Origin: Leifsonia sp. fls2-241-R2A-40a
GTDB taxonomy: Bacteria > Actinomycetota > Actinomycetes > Actinomycetales > Microbacteriaceae
Direction: 5' to 3'
Assembly: GCF_030209575.1 (NCBI RefSeq)
Contig: NZ_JARVRS010000001.1
Location: 3,224,001-3,288,000 of the forward strand
DNA: 64,000 bases
Within the stretch, counting starts at the first letter, position 1. Each line of letters opens with the position of its first letter. Shown piece by piece: positions 46,817 to 54,658 of this stretch. A program made the translations under genes and the position numbers. A model generated the notes under the pieces. That model ran no database searches, was not told where the DNA came from, and saw only the letters and a list, made by a program, of their open reading frames with translations.

Positions 46817-49287
46817 GTGTCTCCTCGTTCGTCCGGGGGCCGCCGCCGCACGGCCAGGGCATCGGAAGCGGCTCCGTATCCAGGATAGGGGCGACCACCG
46901 GCACTGGTCGTCGCCGCCCGCTCGCTCCAGAGCTGCACCCCGGAGGGACCGGGCGAGACGAGCAGCAGCCCCTGTTCGTCCGTGCGGGCGACGGCCGTGC
47001 CGGAATCCGCGAGCATCCGCAGGGCGCTGCTGGTGGGGTGACCGTACCCGTTGTGCGCTCCGACGGAGACCAGACCGAGCCGTGCGTGGAGCGCACGGTA
47101 GAGCGCGGGGCTTTGATCGGCCGAGCCGTGGTGCGCGACCTTCACCACGTCGACCGGCCGGATCACACGCGTGGCGAGCAGCGCATCCTGTGCCTCCGCG
47201 CCCAGATCGCCGAGGAAGACGGAGCGGAGGCCCCTCCCCTCGGCCTCCAGGGTCAAGCTTCCGGCGTTTCCGGTATCGACATCCGATGCCGTCGCCGCTG
47301 CGCCGGCGGTCACCGGAGCGGGCGGCCAAAGCAGCCGCCAGGACAGGGTGCCCAGCGTTCCCGCCATTCCGGCGTGCCCGCGCTCGATCGGTACCCCGGC
47401 CGCTTCGAGCACGGCGAGGGTGCGCGTGTCGGCCTCTCGAACGGGTCGCTGGACGATCGCACGCGCAGCGCGGTCCGCGACTCCGGCGACGCCGCCGACG
47501 TGATCGGCGTCGAAGTGCGTGAGAAGCAGGAAGTCCAGTCGGTGGATGCCGAGACGATCGAGGCAGGCGGCAGCCGGGCCCGGCTCCCGGCCGACGTCGA
47601 TCATGGCGACCGCGTCGCCGTCGCGCAGCAACACCCCATCTCCTTGCCCGACGTCGCAGGCCGCGATCTGCCAATCGCCCGGGAGGGCGAGAGCCCGGCC
47701 GATGACGTTCCCGCCGAGCGCCCCCGCATAGACCGCCGCGCCGATGCACAGCGTCACCACCGCGGTGACCGACACGACCCGGGGGGCCGTCCGGCCCAGC
47801 ACGATCACGCTCACTGCCACCAGGACGACGGCGCTCAGCGCGACCCCGACCGCTCCCGCGGCCCACGGAAGCGCCACCCCTGGAAGTCCTGAGGTGAACG
47901 CGGCGACCTGGGCGATCCAGGCGGAGGGCAGCCACGCCAGCCACACGACGATGGCGCCCAGCGCCGGGACCCACGGCAGCAGGAGACATGCGATGCACCC
48001 GAGCACAGTCGCGACCGGCGCCGCCGGCTCGGCGAGGAGGTTGGCCGGGATACCGAAGAGCGAGAGGGTCGGCGTCAACAGCACGAGCACCGGCTGGCAG
48101 GCCAGCTGCGCCGCGGTCGGGACCGCCAGTGCGATGGCCACCGCACGCGGCATCCAGCGCGAGAGGAGGCGGCTGAGCGGTCCGGCCAGAACCAGCAGCC
48201 CCGAGGTGGCCAGCACGGAGAGGGCGAAGCCGTAGTCGCGCGCGAGCCACGGGTCGTGCACGAGCAGGACGATCGCGGCCAGGGACAGCGCGGGCACCCC
48301 GTCCGCCGGGCGTCCACGGGCCAGGCCGATTAACAGGACGGCTGCCATCGCCGCCGCGCGCAGGACGCTCGCGCCCGGCCCGACCAGTGCGACGAACGCC
48401 CCGAGCGCGAGGAAGGCGGCGACGACGCGGAGTCGGCGACCAGCGCCCGCGAGTCGCGCGAGAGCAAAGACCAGACCGATCACCAGCGCGCAGTTCGCTC
48501 CGGACACCGCCGTGAGGTGGCTCAGCGATGATGCTTTCATCGCTTGGTCGAGCTGGGGACCGACGGCGGTCTCGTCGCCGATGGCGAGACCGGGCAGGAG
48601 TGCGCCACCGTCGCCGGGGGTCTTCTGTGCGGCCAGGGCGAACGTGCCTCGGAGTGACGCGGTCCAGGCGAGCCAGGCCGGCGGCTGCTCGATGATCTCG
48701 ACGCCCGGGTCGCCTCGCGCGCTCACCGTGTACGTGGTCGCTTCTCCCGCCTCGTTCCGGAGTACCCGGCCGTGGACGCGCAGGACCACGCCGAGCGCGA
48801 CGGACCGCGCGTCCTCCTCGCTCGCCGGGAAGAGCACCGCCACGGGGACGGACGCGGATTGCGTGTCGGCGTGCCCGCGCACACTCCACCGGGCTTCGCC
48901 GCCGAAGCCGGAGGCCACGCGCTGCGGTGCGCGTTCGACACGCACCAGCTCCTCGGTGGTCGCCGACTGCTCGGCCGCCGCATCCAGAGCGTCGGAGGCG
49001 CGCCCGGGCGCTTGGGTTGCGATGGCGGCGGAACCGAGGGCCGTGGCCGCCGCCACGAGCGCCACGATCGGAGCGAGGCGTTCCGGGGACATGCGCGACG
49101 GCTCTCGAGGCAGCGAGGCGCGCGATGCGTGGGGCCGTGCCACGGCCCACACCGCAAGACCCGCCATGCTGGCGGCCGCAATAGCCGCAGTCGCAGCGAC
49201 CGCCCAGCCCGCGCTCGGCACCCCGACCACGACCGCGCAGGTGATCCATAGCGCCACCGCGGGGATGGCCAGGCGCAGGTCGGGCAT
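46450..49287 (-). CDS. comEC: ComEC/Rec2-family DNA uptake channel protein
   Basis: 945 aa as read. An N-terminal soluble part (OB-like, residues ~65-215) follows two helices. The Competence domain holds about ten helices with LSHLTAVSGANCALVIGLV. The C-terminal metallo-beta-lactamase-like domain has LLLTHFDADHVGG and VDVVKVAHHGSADQSP. The natural end should fall near residue 820. However, no stop occurs until 46450, so the last ~120 residues overlap holA out of frame and look like non-protein. The ATG overlaps the comEA stop (TGATG). Confidence 0.88.
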   Translation of the reverse strand: MPDLRLAIPAVALWITCAVVVGVPSAGWAVAATAAIAAASMAGLAVWAVARPHASRASLPREPSRMSPERLAPIVALVAAATALGSAAIATQAPGRASDALDAAAEQSATTEELVRVERAPQRVASGFGGEARWSVRGHADTQSASVPVAVLFPASEEDARSVALGVVLRVHGRVLRNEAGEATTYTVSARGDPGVEIIEQPPAWLAWTASLRGTFALAAQKTPGDGGALLPGLAIGDETAVGPQLDQAMKASSLSHLTAVSGANCALVIGLVFALARLAGAGRRLRVVAAFLALGAFVALVGPGASVLRAAAMAAVLLIGLARGRPADGVPALSLAAIVLLVHDPWLARDYGFALSVLATSGLLVLAGPLSRLLSRWMPRAVAIALAVPTAAQLACQPVLVLLTPTLSLFGIPANLLAEPAAPVATVLGCIACLLLPWVPALGAIVVWLAWLPSAWIAQVAAFTSGLPGVALPWAAGAVGVALSAVVLVAVSVIVLGRTAPRVVSVTAVVTLCIGAAVYAGALGGNVIGRALALPGDWQIAACDVGQGDGVLLRDGDAVAMIDVGREPGPAAACLDRLGIHRLDFLLLTHFDADHVGGVAGVADRAARAIVQRPVREADTRTLAVLEAAGVPIERGHAGMAGTLGTLSWRLLWPPAPVTAGAAATASDVDTGNAGSLTLEAEGRGLRSVFLGDLGAEAQDALLATRVIRPVDVVKVAHHGSADQSPALYRALHARLGLVSVGAHNGYGHPTSSALRMLADSGTAVARTDEQGLLLVSPGPSGVQLWSERAATTSAGGRPYPGYGAASDALAVRRRPPDERGDTWQPEAAAEPAQARRAPSPARSRRCPGARYARLRWCWSPGRRASSPIARSARCATLSRPTIPVSRSATCTRAITPRGSCSPSRAPPCSVSPGSSGSRPSRSATTRSSPTCSPTSNPRPTAPW

Positions 49288-50030
49288 CAGACCACCACGC
49301 GGTCTTTGAGTCCGTCAAACAGCTTCTGCCCGATCCCGGAGACCTTCAGTAGGTCCGCTGGCTTCACGAACCGGCCGTTGGCCTGCCGCCAGTCGAGGAT
49401 GCGCTGGGCGAGCGCGGGACCGATGCGCGGAAGGGTCTCGAGCTCGGCCTGCGTCGCCGTATTCAGGTTGACGGCGGCGGCACCCCCGCCCGTGCCGGAA
49501 CCGCCGCCGGCCGCGGGGGCACCGGCCGACGCCGCCCCGGCGGCCGGAGCCTCGCCCACGCGGAGAACGACGAGCTGCTCACCGTCGCTGACCGGGCGCG
49601 CCAGGTTGAGCGCGGCGGGGTCGGCGCCGTCCGCGAACCCGCCGGCGGCGGCCACAGCATCCACGACACGCGCCCCGGCCGCGAGGACGACGAGTCCCGG
49701 CGTGCGCACCGCACCGGTGACGTGCACGACTACCTCGCCCGAGCTTCCCGAACCGCCCACGCCGTCCGTCGGGACAGCGGACCCACCACCGGATAACGCA
49801 CCGAAGGTGCCCGTGGGCACCGCTACCGAACTCCCCTGCTGAGCGGTCGCCGACACGAGCACCGCGACCACCGCCGCGGCGATCAGGAGCACCACAGCAG
49901 CGCCGACACCGACACGCAGCCGACGCGGCCCGGCAGCAGCGTCCACCTGCCCGGCACCCGCGTCGCCGTCGCCCGGCACGGCGCCAGAGAGGGCTCCGTC
50001 TACAGCGGGAGGATCGGCACGGTGTCGCAT
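49287..50030 (-). CDS. comEA: ComEA-family DNA-binding protein
   Basis: 247 aa. One membrane helix (residues ~40-60) is followed by a SLBB domain (VVVHVTGAVRTPGLVVLAAGARVVDAVAAAGG). An Ala/Gly linker leads to a helix-hairpin-helix domain (VNLNTATQAELETLPRIGPALAQRILDWRQANGRF). It is the surface DNA receptor for ComEC. TAGCGT lies 6 nt before the ATG. Confidence 0.95.
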   Translation of the reverse strand: MRHRADPPAVDGALSGAVPGDGDAGAGQVDAAAGPRRLRVGVGAAVVLLIAAAVVAVLVSATAQQGSSVAVPTGTFGALSGGGSAVPTDGVGGSGSSGEVVVHVTGAVRTPGLVVLAAGARVVDAVAAAGGFADGADPAALNLARPVSDGEQLVVLRVGEAPAAGAASAGAPAAGGGSGTGGGAAAVNLNTATQAELETLPRIGPALAQRILDWRQANGRFVKPADLLKVSGIGQKLFDGLKDRVVV

Positions 50031-50036
50031 CCCCTC

Positions 50037-50042
50037 ACGCTA
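50037..50042 (-). promoter_or_regulatory. Putative -10 (TAGCGT) of comEA
   Basis: TAGCGT is exactly 6 nt upstream of the comEA ATG, consistent with leaderless transcription of comEA-comEC-holA. Confidence 0.45.
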
Positions 50043-50080
50043 GAAACGACCGCCCCTCCGCGACCGTACGCACCCCGAAC

Positions 50081-50130
50081 CGGTGGAGAACCGGCAAGAG
50101 TGCCGGGTTGTGCACGACAATCCAGTGCTC
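50081..50130. repeat. Palindromic repeat, copy A (comEA side)
   Basis: 44 of 50 bases match copy B at 56653-56702. The central GCCGGGTTGTGCACGACAA is nearly identical in both. It folds as an imperfect stem and lies just after the stop of the small membrane ORF at 50141-50368, so it may be that gene's terminator. Confidence 0.8.
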
Positions 50131-50140
50131 GCGGGGCCGA

Positions 50141-50368
50141 TCAGGACGTCCACGCCCACCAGAACGTGAAGATGCCGATGCACACCGCAGCCACGGAGAT
50201 GATCGAGCCTGCGACGGCAAACCGCCACCCCGCCGCGATTTCGTCGGTGAGTCCGAAGAGGGAGACAACCCCGCCGATCACACGAAAGATCACGCCGACG
50301 GCCCCGATAAGGGGCGCCGGCGCGCCTAGCGTCTTCGAGCGGGACTCTTTCAGCGAGCGAACCCGCAG
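50141..50368 (-). pseudogene. Remnant of a small two-helix membrane protein
   Basis: An open frame of 75 codons on the minus strand encodes a polar start, then VIFRVIGGVVSLFGL and VAGSIISVAAVCIGIFTFWW, ending WTS. It looks protein-like: two well-formed helices with aromatic residues at the end. There is no ATG/GTG start before the first helix; an in-frame TAA lies immediately upstream. It may be 5'-truncated or start at CTG. A terminator-like palindrome follows its stop. Confidence 0.35.
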
Positions 50369-50410
50369 TTAATTAGGGATCCTGACGAAGATTATTTGGC
50401 CTTGCTTCGC

Positions 50411-51154
50411 TCAGGCAGCGGTGGTCATGCCGTGGAGCAGTGTCGGTGGCTTCTCTGCCGGCCCGCTCCAAAAGACGGGGACATTTCGCATGACGAGCAC
50501 ATGATCGAACCGTGCAGTTCCGGCGGGAAGTGTGTCGAAGAAACTGGACTCAACGCGTATGGCGTGCCCCGGTTCGACTCGCCACGCATTGGTGTCCAGT
50601 CGCAACGTTTCTAGCTGCCCGGAACGCGTCGGTGACCAGCCCACGGCATCCTTCCGGAAGAACTCCGACGCGGCGGTTAGGTCGGAGAAGAGCGTGCTGT
50701 GAAACTCCTCGGGCTCCACGATGTCGACATCGATGTGGACGTGAAGATCCGCCGCGTCGATTCGCACGCTCACATTCGATCGTGATTCGACGGATTCGAC
50801 GCGCGCGCGCTCATGCACGCCGGGAAAGATCCTGCCACCGGCGACTCGCGCAAGAAGCGATGCGCTGTGCCTGCGGGGGATGTAGACGCCGGTGCGCGGC
50901 CCGTCGGGTCCGTCCCACTCGACGGCGATGCGGTGGGCCGCGTTCTCGCTTCGGTGACCAAATCGTGGTGGAAACCCCGCCGGCCGAAAATTGCCCAGCC
51001 TGATCAGGCATACCCCTGCCACCGCACTTCCGTCGACGACCTGGGGGCGAACGCCGTCGGGGAGCATCGCTGCCGCGGCATCGGGGTCGACGCGAAAATT
51101 CACGAGGAGGCGGCGCTCGATTGTCGCAGCCATACGGGGAATGGGGATGGTCAC
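50411..51154 (-). CDS. DUF2071 family protein
   Basis: 247 aa. Family-like segments: MAATIERRLLVNFRVDPDAAAAMLPDGVRPQ, VCLIRLGNFRPAGFP, SENAAHRIAVEWDGPDGPRTGVYIPRR and RFDHVLVMRNVPVFWS near the end. Function unknown. The start is uncertain: GTG at 51154 or ATG at 51133. It begins just after a broken recombinase fragment in the accessory patch. Confidence 0.8.
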   Translation of the reverse strand: MTIPIPRMAATIERRLLVNFRVDPDAAAAMLPDGVRPQVVDGSAVAGVCLIRLGNFRPAGFPPRFGHRSENAAHRIAVEWDGPDGPRTGVYIPRRHSASLLARVAGGRIFPGVHERARVESVESRSNVSVRIDAADLHVHIDVDIVEPEEFHSTLFSDLTAASEFFRKDAVGWSPTRSGQLETLRLDTNAWRVEPGHAIRVESSFFDTLPAGTARFDHVLVMRNVPVFWSGPAEKPPTLLHGMTTAA

Positions 51155-51186
51155 GCTTTGGATCGTCGCCTGCCAGACCGGCGAAG

Positions 51187-51372
51187 TCAACAGCCAGAGC
51201 GTGTCCCCGTCTCGACGATGTCGCTACCGTCTCGCGGGGAACGTGCCAGCCGGTCGAGCTTGGCCACGACCAGGGTGTCGCCGTCGCGGCAGGCGGCGAG
51301 AACTTCCCGGAGACCGGGCCGCTCTCGGTTTGTACCCGTAAGCCCGTGATCGGTGTCGATGCAGACGCGAAG
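51187..51372 (-). pseudogene. Serine recombinase (resolvase/invertase) fragment
   Basis: A 61-codon frame between two stops reads RVCIDTDHGLTGTNRERPGL, then REVLAACRDGDTLVVAKLDRLARSPRD. This is the mid N-terminal catalytic region of Pin/Tn3-type serine recombinases, including the conserved KLDRLARS. The upstream part with the nucleophilic serine and the downstream DNA-binding part are both absent. It marks past mobile-element activity here. Confidence 0.7.
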
Positions 51373-51396
51373 TCACCTTACGGCGCTGCCATACCG

Positions 51397-51522
51397 TCAA
51401 ATCGTCAGCAACATGACTAGTCCGAAAACAACAAGTGCACCTGCTACCGGGCCACCACTGATCAAGATCGCGTCTGTGGTCGGCAGAAAAGGCGCTCCCG
51501 CAACGACAATCAGCAACCCCAA
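51397..51522 (-). pseudogene. Degenerate hydrophobic membrane ORF
   Basis: The frame from a TTG at 51522 encodes LGLLIVVAGAPFLPTT and AGALVVFGLVMLLTI before its stop, two plausible helices. An in-frame TGA sits three codons upstream of that TTG, and protein-like sequence (FRLTPARRSGWRGVCLG) continues before it. The TGA may be a TGG-to-TGA change in an older gene. No family recognised. Confidence 0.3.
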
Positions 51523-51759
51523 GACGATTCACCCTAGGCAAACCCCGCGCCACCCAGAACGTCGGGCAGGTGTGAGGCGGAATCTCTTGCTCTCACGCGA
51601 AGACCAGGGCCCGCCAACTCATGTCGACTGCCAATCCACAAATGCTCCTTCGATCAATCAGTCAGCAGAGTATGCCGCTCCAGTTGAGGATCTGTATTCG
51701 TGCAGGGACGCTCGGCGGGTGCTGTGCTCACAGACTCACCGCAGCCAGGAGACGAGGCA

Positions 51760-51765
51760 TACGAT
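51760..51765 (+). promoter_or_regulatory. Putative -10 (TACGAT) of the DUF1801 gene
   Basis: TACGAT is exactly 6 nt upstream of the ATG at 51772, and there is no Shine-Dalgarno. Confidence 0.4.
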
Positions 51766-51771
51766 CGCGCC

Positions 51772-52128
51772 ATGAGCACCGCAGTGAGCGTGTATCTGAG
51801 CGCGATCGAGGGTGCCGATCGTGCCGCGTTGCAGCGCGTCTACGCGATCGCGCTTGAAGTCGTGCCTGAGGCGGAGGAGGGCACCAGCTACGGCATGGCT
51901 GCCCTGCTCTACCGTGGCAAGGGCCTCATCGCAGCAGTACAGGCGAAGAAGTTCCTGTCGCTCTACCCGTTCAGCGGCCGGGTCGTCGCCGGAAACCTCG
52001 ACCTGCTTGCCCAATTCGAGACGACAAGTGGAAGCATCCACTTCTCGGCAGAAAATCAACTACCGGATCCCGTCTTGCGCCGCATCGTGATGGCACGACG
52101 AGCCGAGATCGACGAAAGAGTGCGATAG
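51772..52128 (+). CDS. DUF1801-family protein (YdhG-like)
   Basis: 118 aa. The fold type is indicated by EEGTSYGMAALLYRGKGLIAAVQAKKFLSLYPFSG and the closing LPDPVLRRIVMARRAEIDER, typical of small DUF1801 proteins. Relatives include iron-chaperone-like proteins; role here unknown. The ATG at 51772 is supported by a -10-like hexamer 6 nt upstream. Confidence 0.78.
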   Translation: MSTAVSVYLSAIEGADRAALQRVYAIALEVVPEAEEGTSYGMAALLYRGKGLIAAVQAKKFLSLYPFSGRVVAGNLDLLAQFETTSGSIHFSAENQLPDPVLRRIVMARRAEIDERVR

Positions 52129-52250
52129 AACCGCTTCGGACTCTCGGCCACGAACCGAACTCTTCACGGGCAGGTCGGCCAGGTGTCCGCAGAGGAACCG
52201 GTGAAGGATCGGTCAGCGGGCGAGGAGTCCACCAGCGGTCTGAGTCCGGC

Positions 52251-52946
52251 TCACTGGAGAGCGCGAACGAATTCGTCGACAACAGCGGCTGCCTCATCTG
52301 GTCGCTCAAGGAAGACGAAGTGACCAGCCTTCGCAACGAGACGTAAAGTGGCGCCGGGAACAGCTGCCGCGATCCTCTGACCCGCCTGAACTGGAATGAG
52401 CCGGTCCTCCGCACCGTGGATCACGAAGGTGAGGCAGGCGATCCCAGCAAGAAGAGCGCGTGAGTCTGTTCGGCCCATCACTGCAGACTGCTGTTGTAGG
52501 AATCCCCGGGGACCCACCGTCGCTGTCATTCCTCGCCAGGCTGTCAGCAGATCCGGGTCGGACTCATTTCGTTCGGCAACCACTCCCGGAAACGCAGCAT
52601 CCACCAGTTCGTCGACGTGGCCCTGCTCGACGAGTTGGGATTGCCGTGTCCGGGCAGCGAGCTGTTCATCTGAGTCCGCTTCGGCTGAGGTACTCACCAA
52701 TGCCAGCCCGGTGACCCGTTCCGGCGCCTGGCGCATCACTTCAAGGGCAACGTAACCGCCCATACTCGTTCCGAGGAGAGCAAACCGATCCGGGGCGTTC
52801 CGCAGAAGACGAGCCGCCATACCCGCAATGGTGTTGTCGTGAAGGGTGTCGGCAATCGTGACCGAGCCGTGCGACCACACTGTGTCCAAAACCGACTCGT
52901 ACACCCGTGATGAGCACAACAACGGCGGAACAAGAATCGTCTCCAT
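52251..52946 (-). CDS. Alpha/beta hydrolase
   Basis: 231 aa, compact alpha/beta hydrolase. Nucleophile elbow LLGTSMGGYVALEVM (GTSMG) near residue 64, acid in CLTFVIHGAEDRLIPV and histidine in AKAGHFVFLERPDEAA. No lid domain is obvious. Substrate unknown. The ATG at 52946 follows GGAG by about 10 nt; the longer open frame upstream reads through an acetyltransferase fragment on the other strand and is not real. Confidence 0.88.
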   Translation of the reverse strand: METILVPPLLCSSRVYESVLDTVWSHGSVTIADTLHDNTIAGMAARLLRNAPDRFALLGTSMGGYVALEVMRQAPERVTGLALVSTSAEADSDEQLAARTRQSQLVEQGHVDELVDAAFPGVVAERNESDPDLLTAWRGMTATVGPRGFLQQQSAVMGRTDSRALLAGIACLTFVIHGAEDRLIPVQAGQRIAAAVPGATLRLVAKAGHFVFLERPDEAAAVVDEFVRALQ

Positions 52947-52961
52947 GGGAGACAGTCTCCG

Positions 52962-53156
52962 GCATGGCACCGACAAGGCTCCGGCGACACCTTGCTGGAG
53001 GCCGTGCTGAACGAGAACCCAGCGCAGCTGTGGGTCGCAGACCCGAACGCGCGAGCACAGGCCTTCTACTTCAAGCACGGGTTCGACTTCGACGGCACCG
53101 CGCAGATGGACGATGGAATTCGCGAACTCCGTATAGTGCGCTCCTCCGCGTCCTGA
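52962..53156 (+). pseudogene. GNAT acetyltransferase, C-terminal fragment
   Basis: The plus-strand frame reads QGSGDTLLEAVLNENPAQLW, then VADPNARAQAFYFKHGFDFD and ends RIVRSSAS at a stop. This covers the last motifs of a GNAT N-acetyltransferase (acetyl-CoA-binding loop remnant and the NARAQAFYFKHGF helix). The N-terminal ~100 residues are missing; the truncation point meets the start of the opposite-strand hydrolase gene. Confidence 0.7.
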
Positions 53157-53293
53157 CGCCCTTAACGGCATCGGATTACGGGCGCCCGCTGCCGACCGGC
53201 TTGCGGACGGAGGCGCATCTCAGATTGACCGGTTGCTTCTTTGTTGTCGCGTTCGTAGCTCGCGGATGGTGGGAACCGTTTCGCGCCGTCGGA

Positions 53294-53299
53294 CATTAT
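53294..53299 (+). promoter_or_regulatory. Putative -10 (CATTAT) of the ECF sigma gene
   Basis: CATTAT lies 6 nt upstream of the GTG at 53306. A GGGAAC (53271-53276), typical of ECF -35 elements, lies 17 nt further upstream, so autoregulation is possible. Confidence 0.35.
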
Positions 53300-53305
53300 C
53301 TAAGT

Positions 53306-53896
53306 GTGAGGACAGAAGACACCGGCGAGGCGGCATTGCTGGCGCGCGTGCGTGCAGGCGATCCCGACGCCTTCGGGGAGTTGTTCGATCTGCACCGCGA
53401 TCGCGTGTTTCGGCAGGCGCGGAGAATGGTTGACTCGACGCGCGACGCGGAGGACGTAACCGGCATGGTCTTCCTCGAGGCCTGGCGGCGGCGCGACTCG
53501 TTGCGGGAGGTTGATGGTTCGGTGATCGGGTGGCTGCTGGTTACGGCGAACAACGTCAGCCGGAACTTCGCTCGCGCGAGCCGCCGCTATCGGCATGTAC
53601 TTGCCGGTCTCCCATCGCCTGAGCAAATGCCCGACCACAGCCACCTTGTTGATGTTCGGCTCGATTCTGATCGTCGGCGTGTCGCCCTGCAAGGTGCTCT
53701 TTCTCGTTTGCCGCGCCGGGACCAGGACATTCTCTCGCTGTGCGTCATCGAGGAGCTCAGCACGGCAGAGGCTGCCGCTGCGTTGGACATAGCGCCGGGG
53801 ACGGTGAAGTCTCGTCTTTCTCGGGCGAAGGTGCGTCTAGCAGCTTTGCTCGCTGAATCCACCGACTTCGCATCGACCGAGGGAGGCCTCCGATGA
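53306..53896 (+). CDS. RNA polymerase ECF-type sigma factor
   Basis: 196 aa. Region 2: ARVRAGDPDAFGELFDLHRDRVFRQARRMV and DAEDVTGMVFLEAWRRRDSL. Region 4: ALSRLPRRDQDILSLCVIEELSTAEAAAALDIAPGTVKSRLSRAKVRL. The GTG at 53306 is preferred because a -10-like hexamer sits 6 nt upstream. It overlaps the next gene by 4 nt (ATGA); that membrane protein is the likely regulator. Confidence 0.92.
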   Translation: MRTEDTGEAALLARVRAGDPDAFGELFDLHRDRVFRQARRMVDSTRDAEDVTGMVFLEAWRRRDSLREVDGSVIGWLLVTANNVSRNFARASRRYRHVLAGLPSPEQMPDHSHLVDVRLDSDRRRVALQGALSRLPRRDQDILSLCVIEELSTAEAAAALDIAPGTVKSRLSRAKVRLAALLAESTDFASTEGGLR

Positions 53897-54501
53897 ACGA
53901 CAACGAGCGTTTCGACGAGGGACGCAGCGCTGCGTGGCGTCAGGCTGTCGTCGAGACAGCACGCAAAGACCAGACTCGGGCTGGTGGTCGCAATCGGGTG
54001 GGCCTCGTGGTCGGCTTGGTGGTCGCCGCCCTCGTTGTGTCGGGTGGAGGAGTCGCATACGCTCTCAACGCCAATCTGCTCGAGTCGGCGCCCATAGCGA
54101 CAGCCAGCCCAACACCGATTCAGCGGGAGACCCCAAGCACGACCCCCGCGCCGACCCCTCCACTAACCTCGGTTCCTACCGATGACGTTGGGCGCCAAAA
54201 CGCTATTGAGGCGTGCACCGCGCTGCAAGAAATGTTCACAGTGAGTGGGACGTCCGAAGCGGATACGAAGTCCACCGCTGCGATGCTAGGCGCACAGGTT
54301 GTAGAAGCGGCCGAGAGGGCACAGGCGGCTGACGTTCAGTGGAGTGGTACCTCCCAGACGCTGATTACTGCCCAGGGGGCACTCATCGCATACCTCGATA
54401 ACAACACCCCAGAGGGAGTCCATCTTCTCGAATCCGCAGCAGCGCAAGCAGGCACCACCTGTTCCGCGCTCGGCGTCTCAGTCAAACTGATGCAGGGATA
54501 G
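53893..54501 (+). CDS. Single-pass membrane protein, putative partner of the ECF sigma factor
   Basis: 202 aa. A short cytosolic N-terminus (MNDNERFDEGRSAAWRQAVVE) is followed by one helix (residues ~36-58). A Pro/Thr/Ser linker and an extracytoplasmic domain of ~115 residues with two cysteines complete it. It is coupled to the sigma gene. The His/Cys zinc-binding anti-sigma motif is absent, so the anti-sigma role is inferred from position and topology only. Confidence 0.65.
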   Translation: MNDNERFDEGRSAAWRQAVVETARKDQTRAGGRNRVGLVVGLVVAALVVSGGGVAYALNANLLESAPIATASPTPIQRETPSTTPAPTPPLTSVPTDDVGRQNAIEACTALQEMFTVSGTSEADTKSTAAMLGAQVVEAAERAQAADVQWSGTSQTLITAQGALIAYLDNNTPEGVHLLESAAAQAGTTCSALGVSVKLMQG

Positions 54502-54556
54502 TCGCCGCCCGGTGAACGATCCCCTGGTGGACAGTGCGAAACGCGGTTCGCTCAGT

Positions 54557-54604
54557 GCGGGAAGCGACGGGCGCTGGTCGGCTAGGCGCCCGTCGTCTTC
54601 CCGC
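54557..54604 (+). terminator. Hairpin after the sigma factor operon
   Basis: GCGGGAAGCGACGGGCGC (54557-54574) pairs with 54586-54604 with one bulged base; 11-nt loop. It lies between the membrane-protein stop (54501) and the next start (54659). No T-run follows. Confidence 0.65.
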
Positions 54605-54658
54605 TATGGCGCAAGCGAATCCCGGGGCGTAGACCTGGTTAGTCACGGGAGGCGCACG

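Larger units (their letters stand above)
51155..51771. other. Stretch without an intact gene
   Basis: About 600 bp between the DUF2071 and DUF1801 genes, visibly lower in GC than the surroundings. It holds a serine-recombinase fragment (51187-51372) and a broken hydrophobic frame (51397-51522). I see no intact gene, RNA or clear repeat in the rest. Confidence 0.6.

Noticed and set aside
45776-49318. 1180-codon frame joining holA to a huge upstream extension
   Set aside because: Only the last ~346 codons resemble HolA. The rest is an off-frame reading of comEC; GTG 46816 has a good Shine-Dalgarno.
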